Source: Pseudomonas abietaniphila | Lineage (GTDB): Bacteria > Pseudomonadota > Gammaproteobacteria > Pseudomonadales > Pseudomonadaceae | Direction: 5' to 3' | Assembly (NCBI RefSeq): GCF_900100795.1 | Contig: NZ_FNCO01000004.1 | Location: 124,001-188,000 of the forward strand | DNA: 64,000 nucleotides | The notes under the pieces: model-generated | The model's input: only the letters and a program-made list of their open reading frames with translations | Database searches by the model: none | Told to the model about the DNA's origin: nothing | Translations under genes and position numbers: made by a program | Shown here: positions 35,592 to 44,388 of the stretch, piece after piece | How the letters are laid out: the number at the start of each line of letters is the position of its first letter | Position numbering within the stretch: the first letter of the stretch is position 1

Positions 35592-36088
35592 GCCCGAAGT
35601 CCCTGCACCCGTTGCTCGGGCGAATAACCGTTGAATTCACTGCCTTCCAGCACCAGCAGACGGTCCACGCCCGCCGTCTCGAATGTGCTCTCCTTATGCT
35701 CGCCGAAGACCACCGCCAGCACAGCGCCGTCTTTGCCGGCCAGGCTGTGAGCCAGTCCCAGCAAGTCGCGGTCGTGGCTGCTCAGGCGACCGCCGACCAT
35801 GTCCGGGACCACCGCGATATAAAAAGCCGGCTCGGCGACTTGGTGCAGGGGCAACTGGACTTGAGCAGCGGCTGAGCGTTTGACGGCCCCGCCCTGCTGC
35901 GCGCCGCTGCGATCAATGCGCTTGATGCCGTTCGGGCCGATGAAGCCAATGCCGTGTACATTCTTGCGGATGACGCCGTTGGGCCCCATCCAGCTGGTTT
36001 GTGTCGGTTGCATGGCCGCGTGCAGCGGATGCAGACGGTTGCGGGCGATCCACTCGGCACGAGGGTCGCGGCGGATAATGTCGCTCAT
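34868..36088 (-). CDS. etfA: Electron transfer flavoprotein, alpha subunit
   Basis: A 406-residue ETF alpha-type subunit. The C-terminal FAD domain is clear: FIFSGGNGVKDWELFHRTA, then VAVDDGFMTRDRQVGASGTWV, VGISGAIQHLQGI and VAINLDPTCDMIKRADL. The first 60 residues (MGPNGVIRKNVHGIGFIGPN) are an extension not found in housekeeping EtfA but typical of copies in dimethylglycine loci. It overlaps the dgcB stop and etfB start, forming the tight run dgcB-etfA-etfB. Confidence 0.93.
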   Translation of the reverse strand: MSDIIRRDPRAEWIARNRLHPLHAAMQPTQTSWMGPNGVIRKNVHGIGFIGPNGIKRIDRSGAQQGGAVKRSAAAQVQLPLHQVAEPAFYIAVVPDMVGGRLSSHDRDLLGLAHSLAGKDGAVLAVVFGEHKESTFETAGVDRLLVLEGSEFNGYSPEQRVQGLRAVDNQFDPRHWLLPDSRSGGGELGRRFAASLGERPATRVWQVKDERSTGRAGAGREDLSRPVSRLILAAAECAEPVSETRHEALPVELSTAIARSIARIEDLGAVAVDPALIPMAEAEFIFSGGNGVKDWELFHRTAAALGATEGASRVAVDDGFMTRDRQVGASGTWVTARVYVAVGISGAIQHLQGIGACDKVVAINLDPTCDMIKRADLSVIGESAEILDALIEAVAAYRNEAKRDAA

Positions 36089-38034
36089 CAGTGCGCCTCC
36101 GCGGGTTCACGTTTGACCGGGGTCGGTTTGGCAGGTGCGGCGTCTTCAATCAGCGCATCGGCCACCAGTTCGGCGATGTCCTTGATCATCGGGCGCGGCT
36201 CGACCACGCCCTCGAGCATCGCGGTGCATTGTGGACAACCCACGGCCACCAGTTCTGCGCCGGTTTCGCGGATGTCTTCCATGCGCATGTCGGGGATACG
36301 TTGCTTGCCCGGGATGTCGGTGATCGGCGCGCCGCCACCGCCGCCGCAGCAGCGGGAGCGGAAACCGGAGCGTTGCATTTCCTTGACCTCGATACCCAGC
36401 GCCTTCAGCACATCACGCGGCGCTTCATACTCGCCGTTGTAACGGCCCAGGTAGCACGGGTCGTGGTAGGTCACGCTGGAGCCTTTGTGCTGCCCCAGAT
36501 TAAGGGCGCCATCGCCGATCAATTCGGCCATGTAGGTGCTGTGATGCTGTACCAGGTAATTGCCATCGAAGGCGCCGTATTCGTTTTTCAGCACGTGAAA
36601 GCTGTGCGGATCGCAAGTGACGATGCGTTTGAAGCTGTACTTGCTCAGGGTCTGAATATTGCGCTTGGCGAGCATCTGGAACGTGGCTTCATCGCCGAGA
36701 CGACGGGCGACGTCACCGCTGTCACGCTCTTCGAGACCGAGCACCGCGAAGTCGACTTTGGCGGCTTTCAGGACTTTGACGAAGGCGCGCAGCGTGCGCT
36801 GGTTGCGCATGTCGAAGGCAGCATCGCCGACCCAGAACAGCACATCAGCCGTCTTCTTCTCACTCATGACATTGAGGTTGAGGTCTGCCGCCCAGTTCAT
36901 GCGCCCGCCCGGCGCGAAACCGCCCGGGTTGTCGGTGGCGATGAGGTTTTCCAAAACTTCGGCGCCCTTGTTCGGGGTCGCGCCTTTTTCAAGCGTGAGG
37001 TGACGACGCATGTCGACGATGGCGTCCACGTGCTCGATCATCATCGGGCACTCTTCCACACAGGCGCGGCAGGTGGTGCAGGACCACAGGGTTTCGGCAT
37101 CGACCAGACCGTTGACGATCGGTTGATGGGGATTGCCACCGTGTTCGCCGACGGGTTTGCCGGGGTAAGGGCTGCCGGCGAAGTTGGCATCAGTGCCGCC
37201 CGCCAGACCGACGACCATGTCCTGAATCAGTTTTTTCGGATTCAGCGGCTGGCCTGCAGCATAGGCTGGGCAGGCGGCCTCGCACTTACCGCACTGCACG
37301 CAGGCGTCGAAGCCCAGCAGCTGGTTCCAGGTAAAATCCTTGGGTTTTTCCACACCCAGCGGCGCTGTCGGGTCATTCAGGTCCAGCGGCTTCAGGCCTG
37401 TAGAGCGGCCACCGCCAAAACGCTCGGCGCGACGGTGCCAGGCCAGGTGCAGCGCACCGGCGAAGGCGTGCTTCATCGGGCCGCCCCAGGTCATGCCGAA
37501 GAACAGCTCGGAAACGCCCCACAGCACACCAATCCCCAGAATGATCGCCAACAACCAACCACCGAAGTTTTCCGGCAGGATGCCCGCAACTGGCAAGGTC
37601 ACCAGGAAGAAGGATGCGGAGAATGCCAGCAAGCTTTTCGGCAGCCGCATCCATGGGCCTTTCGACAGCCGTGAAGGCGGGTTGCGACGACGCAGGTAAA
37701 CGAAGATCGCCCCGACGAACATCACCGCCGACATCAGCAGCAGCGCGTAACCGAGAATGCGGTTATGCAAGCCGAAACCGTGGACCAGAATCGCCAGAAT
37801 GATCGATGCGACTGCGCCGCCCGCCGTCGCGACGTGGGTGTTGGCGATGTATTTGTCCCGCGCCACCACATGGTGCAGATCGACCATATAGCGCTTGGGC
37901 ATCGCCAACAGGCCGCCCAGCAGATCGACCTTGGACGCGCGACCGTTGCGCCACATGGCCACCCGCCGCAAAGCACCCAGGACACCGAGGCCGAGGGCTG
38001 CGAACAGCAGGATTGGAAGAAGGGTGTTCAACAT
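36088..38034 (-). CDS. dgcB: Dimethylglycine catabolism protein B: membrane iron-sulfur electron-transfer protein
   Basis: A 648-residue protein with about five membrane helices in the first 180 residues, then two 4Fe-4S ferredoxin motifs (CVQCGKCEAACP at about 245-255 and CTTCRACVEECP at about 319-329). Two CCG domains follow (HDPCYLGRY, RCCGGGGG at 562, GCPQC at 600). The layout resembles HdrD/GlpC-type subunits that pass electrons to the membrane pool. It works with DgcA in the second demethylation, dimethylglycine to sarcosine. It lies downstream of dgcA across a repeat-filled gap and overlaps etfA by one base. Confidence 0.94.
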   Translation of the reverse strand: MLNTLLPILLFAALGLGVLGALRRVAMWRNGRASKVDLLGGLLAMPKRYMVDLHHVVARDKYIANTHVATAGGAVASIILAILVHGFGLHNRILGYALLLMSAVMFVGAIFVYLRRRNPPSRLSKGPWMRLPKSLLAFSASFFLVTLPVAGILPENFGGWLLAIILGIGVLWGVSELFFGMTWGGPMKHAFAGALHLAWHRRAERFGGGRSTGLKPLDLNDPTAPLGVEKPKDFTWNQLLGFDACVQCGKCEAACPAYAAGQPLNPKKLIQDMVVGLAGGTDANFAGSPYPGKPVGEHGGNPHQPIVNGLVDAETLWSCTTCRACVEECPMMIEHVDAIVDMRRHLTLEKGATPNKGAEVLENLIATDNPGGFAPGGRMNWAADLNLNVMSEKKTADVLFWVGDAAFDMRNQRTLRAFVKVLKAAKVDFAVLGLEERDSGDVARRLGDEATFQMLAKRNIQTLSKYSFKRIVTCDPHSFHVLKNEYGAFDGNYLVQHHSTYMAELIGDGALNLGQHKGSSVTYHDPCYLGRYNGEYEAPRDVLKALGIEVKEMQRSGFRSRCCGGGGGAPITDIPGKQRIPDMRMEDIRETGAELVAVGCPQCTAMLEGVVEPRPMIKDIAELVADALIEDAAPAKPTPVKREPAEAH

Positions 38035-38071
38035 GTGGAGCTCCCAAAGACCAAGGGTCTCGTCAGGGGCT

Positions 38072-38178
38072 GATCGTTCCCACGCTCCGCGTGGGAATGC
38101 ATACCGTGACGCCCCGCGTCACTGAAATAGACGCGGCGCGTCCATGCCGGCATTCCCACGCGGAGCGTGGGAACGATC
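38072..38178. repeat. Long inverted repeat, 'GATCGTTCCCACGC' family, between dgcA and dgcB
   Basis: Perfect ends GATCGTTCCCACGCTCCGCG and CGCGGAGCGTGGGAACGATC flank inner inverted blocks around GACGCCCCGCGTC. It lies within the dgcA-dgcB transcript if the genes are one operon. Confidence 0.92.
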
Positions 38179-38186
38179 ATGTGTAA

Positions 38187-40247
38187 TTAAAAGTCTTTGC
38201 AGAGCCGCAATGCGTCATAAATGGCAGCGTGTGTATTACGCTGCGCCACGCAGTCACCGATACGGAACAGCAGGTAGCCATCACCGGGTTGACTCAATGA
38301 CGGTTGAGGCTGGATCGCGAACAGGGCGTCGATGTCGATCTGGCCCTTGTTACGTGAGTCTTCCTTCAAGCCGTAGTACAGCTCTTCGTCAGGACGCACG
38401 CCGTTCTCGATCACCACCTGATCAACCACCCGCTCCTCTTTGGCGCCGGTGTATTCGTTCTCCAGCACCGCCACCAGCTTGTCGCCTTCGCGGTAGACCT
38501 TCTCCAGCATCATGTCGCCGGTCATGATCACTTCTTTCGGGTACATGCTGCGGTAGTACGTCGGGAACGACGTACCGCCGATGGCCACGCCCGGCTTGAT
38601 GTCATCGGTGACGATCTCGACCTGACTGCCTTTGTCCGCCATGAAGTCGGCCACCGACATCCCGGTGAATTCGCAGATGGTGTCGTAGACCAGCACGTTC
38701 TTGCCCGGCGCGACCTTGCCGTCGAGCACGTCCCAACTGCTGACCACCAGACCTTCGGCGGCGCCCCAGTGTTCGTTCTGCTCAAGGAACGGATGACCGC
38801 CTACTGCCAGCACCACCACATCAGGACGCAGGTCCATGATGGTCGGGATGTCAGCCGCCGTGCCCAGGCGCAAGTCGACCTTCAGGCGCGCCAGCTCCAG
38901 CTGATACCAGCGAGTGATGCCGGCGATCTGATCACGTTGCGGCGCCTTGGACGCCGTCACGATCTGCCCGCCGATGAAGTCTTTTTTCTCGAACAGCGTC
39001 ACGTCGTGGCCCCGTTCGGCCGACACACGTGCAGCTTCCATACCCGCAGGACCGGCACCGACGATCACGACCTTGCGTTTCACGCCGGTGGTTTTCTCGA
39101 TGATGTGCGGCACGCCCATGTATTCACGGGAGGTCGCGGCGTTCTGGATGCACAACACGTCCAGGCCTTGATACTGACGGTCGATGCAATAGTTGGCGCC
39201 GACGCACTGACGGATTTGGTCAACCTGACCCATCTTGATCTTGGCGATCAGGTGCGGGTCAGCGATGTACGCGCGGGTCATGCCGACCATGTCGACGTAG
39301 CCGCCTTCCAGAATGCGCGTTGCCTGGTTCGGGTCCTTGATGTTCTGCGCGTGCAGAACCGGTGCCTTGACCACTTCCTTGATACCGGCCGCCAGGTGCA
39401 GGAATGGCTCCGGTGGATAACTCATGTTGGGAATCACGTTGGCCAGCGTGTTGTGCGTGTCGCAACCCGAGCCCACCACACCGATGAAGTCGATCATGCC
39501 GGTCTGGTCGTAATACTTGGCGATCTCTTTCATGTCTTCATGGCTGAGACCGTCCGGGTGGAATTCGTCACCACAGATACGCAGACCGACGCAGAAGTCC
39601 GGACCAACCTCTTTACGCACGGCCTTGATCACTTCCAGACCGAAACGCATGCGGTTTTCGAAACTGCCGCCCCACTCATCGGTGCGCTTGTTGACGCGCG
39701 GGCTCCAGAACTGGTCGATCATGTGCTGGTGCACAGCCGACAGCTCGACGCCGTCCAGACCACCGGCCTTGGCGCGTGCAGCGGCGCTGGCGTAGTTGCC
39801 GATCACGCGCCAGATTTCTTCCGGCTCGATGGTCTTGCAGGTCGCGCGGTGAACCGGCTCACGGATGCCCGATGGCGACAAGAGGGTCGGCCAATGCTCG
39901 CCGTCCCAACGGGAACGACGGCCCATGTGGGTAATCTGGATCATGATCTTGGCGCCGTGCTTGTGCATGGCGTCAGCGAGATTCTGGAAGTGCGGGATGA
40001 TCTTGTCGGTCGCCAGGTTGACCGACTTCCACCAGCCTTGCGGGCTGTCGATCGCAACGCTCGAAGAACCGCCACAAATGGCCAGACCGATGCCGCCCTT
40101 GGCTTTCTCCTCGTAGTACTTCACGTAACGGTCGGTGGTCATGCCGCCATCAGTGGCGTAGACCTCGGCGTGCGCAGTACTGAGGACGCGATTGCGGATA
40201 GTGAGTTTGCCGATCTGGATCGGCTGAAACATTGCTTCGAAAGCCAT
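38187..40247 (-). CDS. dgcA: Dimethylglycine demethylating enzyme, flavin oxidoreductase
   Basis: A 686-residue enzyme of the trimethylamine dehydrogenase/2,4-dienoyl-CoA reductase family that oxidises dimethylglycine to sarcosine. Residues 1-345 are an FMN barrel (active-site text ELSAVHQHMIDQFWSPRVNK at about 168-187). The iron-sulfur region has Cys348, Cys354 and Cys366, where the family usually shows four Cys; position 351 is Ala. From about 392 a nucleotide fold follows (VVIVGAGPAGMEAARV). The ATG at 40247 has AGGAC-like sequence upstream. It is 15 bases from the DUF5943 gene, likely the same operon. Confidence 0.94.
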   Translation of the reverse strand: MAFEAMFQPIQIGKLTIRNRVLSTAHAEVYATDGGMTTDRYVKYYEEKAKGGIGLAICGGSSSVAIDSPQGWWKSVNLATDKIIPHFQNLADAMHKHGAKIMIQITHMGRRSRWDGEHWPTLLSPSGIREPVHRATCKTIEPEEIWRVIGNYASAAARAKAGGLDGVELSAVHQHMIDQFWSPRVNKRTDEWGGSFENRMRFGLEVIKAVRKEVGPDFCVGLRICGDEFHPDGLSHEDMKEIAKYYDQTGMIDFIGVVGSGCDTHNTLANVIPNMSYPPEPFLHLAAGIKEVVKAPVLHAQNIKDPNQATRILEGGYVDMVGMTRAYIADPHLIAKIKMGQVDQIRQCVGANYCIDRQYQGLDVLCIQNAATSREYMGVPHIIEKTTGVKRKVVIVGAGPAGMEAARVSAERGHDVTLFEKKDFIGGQIVTASKAPQRDQIAGITRWYQLELARLKVDLRLGTAADIPTIMDLRPDVVVLAVGGHPFLEQNEHWGAAEGLVVSSWDVLDGKVAPGKNVLVYDTICEFTGMSVADFMADKGSQVEIVTDDIKPGVAIGGTSFPTYYRSMYPKEVIMTGDMMLEKVYREGDKLVAVLENEYTGAKEERVVDQVVIENGVRPDEELYYGLKEDSRNKGQIDIDALFAIQPQPSLSQPGDGYLLFRIGDCVAQRNTHAAIYDALRLCKDF

Positions 40248-40262
40248 GGCAGGGTCCTCGGC

Positions 40263-40793
40263 TTACAACGGTTTTACGACAAACAAGCCATCTTCGTGGC
40301 CTTCTTCCGAACCGCCATAGACCTGCTCGGCCACGGTGCGAACGGAACTGCCTTTGGCAGCGAGGATCTGGTCCATGGCACCCGCGAACCAACCGGTGAA
40401 CATGTAATCGACCTTGCGACCCACTTTGCCGTACACATACACGAACGCAGAATGCTCAAGCTTGACGCTGGCGGTGCCTTTATCGAGGTCGATTTCCTCG
40501 ATCTTGAACAAGCCCCAGCCACGCTGCGACAGGCGGTTCATGTAGTGTTCGAAGACTGCAACGCCTTCGATGCCATGGCATTCGGCTTCTTTTTCGCACC
40601 AGTGCCAGGCGGACTTGTAACCGGCCTTATAGAGGATCTCGGCGTAGGCTTCAGCGCCCAGCACTTCCTCGATGCCCATGTGGTTGTTCACGAAGAAATG
40701 ACGCGGCACGTACAGCATTGGCAAGGCGTCGGACGTCCAGACACCGGTTTCGCTGTCGACTTCGATTGGCAATTGCGGGGCGATCTTGGCCAT
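40263..40793 (-). CDS. DUF5943 protein of the dimethylglycine locus
   Basis: A 176-residue soluble protein with the layout of DUF5943, a family regularly found beside dgcA. It resembles a 4-vinyl-reductase/V4R-type ligand-binding fold by its size and the KSAWHWCEKEAECHG and GYKSAW blocks. That fold call is weak. It directly precedes dgcA and probably supports the enzyme or its cofactor; no reaction can be assigned. Confidence 0.8.
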   Translation of the reverse strand: MAKIAPQLPIEVDSETGVWTSDALPMLYVPRHFFVNNHMGIEEVLGAEAYAEILYKAGYKSAWHWCEKEAECHGIEGVAVFEHYMNRLSQRGWGLFKIEEIDLDKGTASVKLEHSAFVYVYGKVGRKVDYMFTGWFAGAMDQILAAKGSSVRTVAEQVYGGSEEGHEDGLFVVKPL

Positions 40794-40877
40794 GGAAACT
40801 TAACTCCAGAAAATTCAGGTGATGCCCTCTCCGCGGACGGGAGAGGGAAAAATTCAGTGATGAGGGCGCGTTAAGAC

Positions 40878-41855
40878 TTATTCGCCCCAGACGTCGCCCA
40901 AGATGCGGACCCAGTTTTCGCCCATGATCTTGCGTACAACACGCTCCGAATGGCCGCGTTTGAGCAGAGTTTCGGTCAGATTCGGGAACTCGCCGACGGT
41001 ACGGATACCCAGCGGGTTGATGATCTTGCCGAAGTTGGTCAGGCGACGGGCGTAGCCTTTGTCGTGGGTCAGGTATTCAAAGAACTCCTGGCCATGCCCC
41101 TGCGTGAAGTCAGTGCCGATACCGATGGCGTCTTCGCCAACGATGTTCATCACGTACTCGATGGCTTCAGCGTAGTCGTCGATGGTCGAGTCAATGCCTT
41201 TGGCCAGGAACGGCGCGAACATGGTCACGCCCACGAAGCCGCCGTGATCGGCGATGAACTTCAGTTCCGCGTCGGATTTGTTGCGAGGGTGCTCTTTGAG
41301 ACCCGAAGGCAGGCAGTGGGAATAGGTCACTGGCTTCTTCGATTCAAGGATGACCTCTTCGGAGGTCTTGGAACCGACGTGGGACAGGTCGCACATGATG
41401 CCGACGCGGTTCATTTCCGCAACGATTTCACGGCCGAAGCCCGACAGGCCGCCATCGCGCTCGTAGCAACCGGTGCCCACGAGGTTCTGCGTGTTGTAGC
41501 ACATCTGTACGATGCCCACGCCCAGCTGCTTGAAGATCTCGACATAGCCGATCTGGTCTTCGAAGGCGTGTGCGTTCTGGAAGCCGAACAGGATGCCGGT
41601 CTTGCCCAATTCTTTGGCTTTGCGGATGTCGGCGGTGTTGCGCACCTGGATCACCAGGTCGCTGTTGTCGCGGATCAGCTTCTGGCTCGACGCGATGCTG
41701 TTGACGGTCTGCTGAAAACCTTCCCACACCGAAACTGTGCAGTTGGCCATGGTCAGGCCACCTTTGCGCATGTCCTCGAACAGCTCACGGTTCCATTTGG
41801 CAATGATCAGCCCGTCAATAACGATGCTGTCGGCGTGCAATTCGGCTGGGCTCAT
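40878..41855 (-). CDS. Membrane dipeptidase (M19) family protein with atypical active site
   Basis: A 325-residue barrel protein of the renal-dipeptidase family, placed at the head of the dgc gene run. Two family metal-site histidines remain (His159 in CDLSHV, His180 in TYSHCLP), as does the late Asp in IGIGTDFTQG. The usual DGH-x-D motif is DGLII (residues 14-18), and the usual bridging Glu block reads FGFQNAHA (Gln93). This suggests it is not an ordinary zinc dipeptidase. It may act on a betaine- or sarcosine-related compound, which is inference from position. Confidence 0.87.
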   Translation of the reverse strand: MSPAELHADSIVIDGLIIAKWNRELFEDMRKGGLTMANCTVSVWEGFQQTVNSIASSQKLIRDNSDLVIQVRNTADIRKAKELGKTGILFGFQNAHAFEDQIGYVEIFKQLGVGIVQMCYNTQNLVGTGCYERDGGLSGFGREIVAEMNRVGIMCDLSHVGSKTSEEVILESKKPVTYSHCLPSGLKEHPRNKSDAELKFIADHGGFVGVTMFAPFLAKGIDSTIDDYAEAIEYVMNIVGEDAIGIGTDFTQGHGQEFFEYLTHDKGYARRLTNFGKIINPLGIRTVGEFPNLTETLLKRGHSERVVRKIMGENWVRILGDVWGE

Positions 41856-42083
41856 CAGGCTGTCCCCTTTAGGTTAATCACGGGCCGGAACGTGTGCCGG
41901 CGCTTTGGGGCCAGCATATGCCTGAGGGTCGGAGGAGCCGGGTGCAAAAACGACAAGGGAATTGCCGAAAGCGTCAAGAAACGACAATGGGCGACCGCGA
42001 GCGTCTGCCGCCTGTGTTTGATAACTGTTCTTTGGCTCGCGCTTGGGCGAGAATTCGCTCCATCACTGAATCGGGAAGCTCCA

Positions 42084-42488
42084 ATGAAGACGATTTTTCT
42101 GGCTCTGGCTCTATTCGCGACAGGCGCCCACGCGGCCGCTAACCCCGACGCCTCCCCTTGCGACGGCGTAGAAGATGACCATCAGACCCTCGGGTGCTCA
42201 GTGTCTCAACGCGACACGGCGGTCAAGCTGCTGGATGAGAACTTTCAGAACCTGCTGGAGCGGGTGAACACCCAGTACGGCGCCAACAAGGCCGAAGCGA
42301 ACGACCTGATCGCCAAGCTGAAAACCGCCCAGGACGCCTGGAAGAAACTGCGCGACGCCGACTGCGCCGTTGAAGTCTTCCCGGCCAAACCCGGCAGCGA
42401 GGCATTCAACATCGACCAGAACGACTGCCTGGCGCGCACCAGTGATGAGCGCTCGGAGTACGTGGAAAGCATCCTCCAGCCTGAATGA
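42084..42488 (+). CDS. LprI/DUF1311 family exported protein (lysozyme-inhibitor-like)
   Basis: A 134-residue protein with a signal peptide (MKTIFLALALFATGAHAAA). The DUF1311 pattern follows: Cys pair at SPCDGVEDDHQTLGC, AWKKLRDADCAVE and QNDCLARTSDERSEYV. Family members include the lysozyme inhibitor LprI, but the assignment to that function is only by family. The start at 42084 is the beginning of the signal sequence; the open frame before it is antisense to the M19 gene. Confidence 0.87.
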   Translation: MKTIFLALALFATGAHAAANPDASPCDGVEDDHQTLGCSVSQRDTAVKLLDENFQNLLERVNTQYGANKAEANDLIAKLKTAQDAWKKLRDADCAVEVFPAKPGSEAFNIDQNDCLARTSDERSEYVESILQPE

Positions 42489-42536
42489 CGGTTGAATGCG
42501 TTACCCTGATGCCCGTTATCAGCTCAAGGTAGGCAC

Positions 42537-42959
42537 ATGAACATCTGCGGCGTAGAAATCAAAGGCAGCGAAGCGATCTTCGCTGTCGCCACTCGCGCAT
42601 CCGGCGCCCTCGAACACGTGCAACTGGCGATTAAAAAGATCGCTCTTGAAGAGGATGACGAAGCCGTCAACGTCAAAAATTTCGCCACGCAGATCACCCG
42701 CTTCGTGCGCGACAACGGCATCGCCCACATCGCTATCAAAAAACGCAGCAAGAAAGGCGAGTTCGCCGGCGGCCCGACCACCTTCAAGATCGAGACGATT
42801 TTCCAACTGCTGGAGGACTGCGAAGTGGTTCTGCTGTCACCGCAGACGATCAATGCCCAGATGAAAAAGCACAATTTCGAGCTGCCAGCCGCGCTGAACA
42901 AGTATCAGCACGAAGCGTACAAGGCGGCGTGTTCGGCGCTGATGAAGGGCGCTAAGTAA
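42537..42959 (+). CDS. DUF3010 family protein
   Basis: A 140-residue cytoplasmic protein matching DUF3010 in length and opening (MNICGVEIKGSEAIFAV). The pattern suggests an RNase H-like fold: beta strand with GVEI, then IAHIAIKKRSKKGEFAGG and VVLLSPQTINAQMKK. No catalytic role is established. AAGGTAG lies about 8 bases before the start. It is 48 bases after the LprI-like gene, same strand. Confidence 0.88.
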   Translation: MNICGVEIKGSEAIFAVATRASGALEHVQLAIKKIALEEDDEAVNVKNFATQITRFVRDNGIAHIAIKKRSKKGEFAGGPTTFKIETIFQLLEDCEVVLLSPQTINAQMKKHNFELPAALNKYQHEAYKAACSALMKGAK

Positions 42960-42968
42960 ATAGCCCTC

Positions 42969-43076
42969 GATCGTTCCCACGCTCCGCGTGGGAATGCAGC
43001 CCTGGACGCTCCGCGTCCGCTGTTGAGGGACGCAGAGCGTCTGCAGAGGCGCTACCACGCGGAGCGTGGAACGATC
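42969..43076. repeat. Long inverted repeat, 'GATCGTTCCCACGC' family
   Basis: Ends GATCGTTCCCACGCTCCGCG and GCGGAGCGTGGAACGATC (one base lost on the right). It lies between convergent DUF3010 and cdhR genes. Confidence 0.9.
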
Positions 43077-43096
43077 AGTAAACTCACTCCCACAGG

Positions 43097-44071
43097 CTAT
43101 TTAGCGTCTGCCGAAACAGGTTTTGGCTCACGCGCGGCCCGCCCGCGATCTTCCCTCGGGCACACCACGAACCGCGCCTTGTAGCTGCGCGTGAAATACG
43201 ACGGCGATTCAAAGCCGCACGCAATGCTGACCTCCAGCACACTCATGTCACTTTGGCGCAACAGTTGCCGGGCTTTCTCAAGCCGCAGGCCGAGGTAGAA
43301 GTTACTCGGCGTGTCGTTCAAGTGCAGACGAAACAGGCGCTCCAGCTGACGACGGGTCACCTGAATGCCCTCCGCCAGTTCAAGCGTACTGAGAGGCGGC
43401 TCGGTGTGTTGCTCCATCACCCCGATCACCTGCACCAGCTTCTTGTTGTTGATGCCGTAGCGCGTGGCAATCTGCATGCGTTGGTGATCTTTGCGCTGAC
43501 GAATGCGGCCGAGCACGAATTGCTCGGACACCTTGATCGCCAGGTCCGGGCCGTGCGACTGACCGATCAGGTCGAGCATCAGGTCGATGGACGCCGTGCC
43601 GCCTGCCGAAGTAATACGACGGCGGTCGATTTCGAACAGCTCCTGGGTGGCCTGCAATTTTGGGTAGGTTTCCTTGAACGCGTCCAGCGCTTCCCAATGC
43701 AGGGTCAGGCGATAGCCGTCCAGCAAACCTGCCTCGGCCAGCACAAAGCTGCCGGTGTCGATTGCGCCCAGCGTCACGCCTTCCAGATCGAGTCGACGCA
43801 GCCAGTGTTCCAGTGTCGAGGTGTAAAACTTCAGCGGGTCGACACTGCCCATCACCCACAGCGTTGCGCCCTTTTTCAACGGTTCAAGTGCCGCATCGGC
43901 GTTGACCGACATGCCGTTGCTGGCAATCACCGGCCCGCCGTCCATGCTCAGGATGTGCCAGCGGTACAGCTCGCCACCAAACCGGTTGGCGACCCGCAAC
44001 GGCTCCAGCGCCGAGACGAAGCCCATCATCGAAAAGCCGGGCATGAGCAAGAAGTAAAAATCCTGGGACAT
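43097..44071 (-). CDS. cdhR: GlxA-type AraC regulator of carnitine catabolism
   Basis: A 324-residue regulator with an N-terminal class I glutamine amidotransferase-like ligand domain (about 1-190; FLLMPGFSMMGFVSALEPLR) and a C-terminal AraC double helix-turn-helix (about 220-310; LSTLELAEGIQVTRRQLERL and MSVLEVSIACGFESPSYF). In pseudomonads CdhR activates the carnitine genes that lie divergent from it, as here. The start at 44071 begins the conserved domain; the longer frame runs through a REP element and is rejected. Confidence 0.93.
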   Translation of the reverse strand: MSQDFYFLLMPGFSMMGFVSALEPLRVANRFGGELYRWHILSMDGGPVIASNGMSVNADAALEPLKKGATLWVMGSVDPLKFYTSTLEHWLRRLDLEGVTLGAIDTGSFVLAEAGLLDGYRLTLHWEALDAFKETYPKLQATQELFEIDRRRITSAGGTASIDLMLDLIGQSHGPDLAIKVSEQFVLGRIRQRKDHQRMQIATRYGINNKKLVQVIGVMEQHTEPPLSTLELAEGIQVTRRQLERLFRLHLNDTPSNFYLGLRLEKARQLLRQSDMSVLEVSIACGFESPSYFTRSYKARFVVCPREDRGRAAREPKPVSADAK

Positions 44072-44103
44072 CGTCGAGAAATTCCTTGAGAGCACCGCTG
44101 ACC

Positions 44104-44194
44104 TTGTAAGAGCGCGCTTGCCCGCGATTGCGGTGTGGCATTCGCGCAGAGGCCGACTGACACACCGCAATCGCGGGCAAGCGCGCTCCTACAC
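44104..44194. repeat. REP palindrome pair in the cdhR-cdhC divergent region
   Basis: Inverted ends TGTAAGAGCGCGCTTGCCCG and CGGGCAAGCGCGCTCCTACA around an inner TTGCGGTGTG/CACACCGCAA pair. The remaining 194 bases of this 317-base gap (to 44388) hold the cdh promoter; nothing else recognised. No caiX-like gene is present. Confidence 0.9.
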
Positions 44195-44388
44195 GGAACT
44201 GAGTTCACAGACTGCTAACCAAATACACCCGTTCCCGAAACGCGGCAACCGCTCAGGTCGCTACCGTGCAAGAGCTTGTCGCCGCTGTGCGTTTTGAAGC
44301 GCTTTGGCCTGCGTAGCTTTGCACCTCAAAAGCGGGTGGCAAAAGCCCGCGTCAGACAAACGACCCTGGCCTGTAAGGAACCTCACTC

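Noticed and set aside
38769..40874. 701-codon plus-strand frame opposite dgcA
   Set aside because: It mirrors dgcA codons and shows the same unnatural composition; dgcA has all family motifs.
40950..42083. Long N-terminal extension of the LprI-like protein
   Set aside because: It is antisense to the M19 gene; the real start at 42084 begins a signal peptide.
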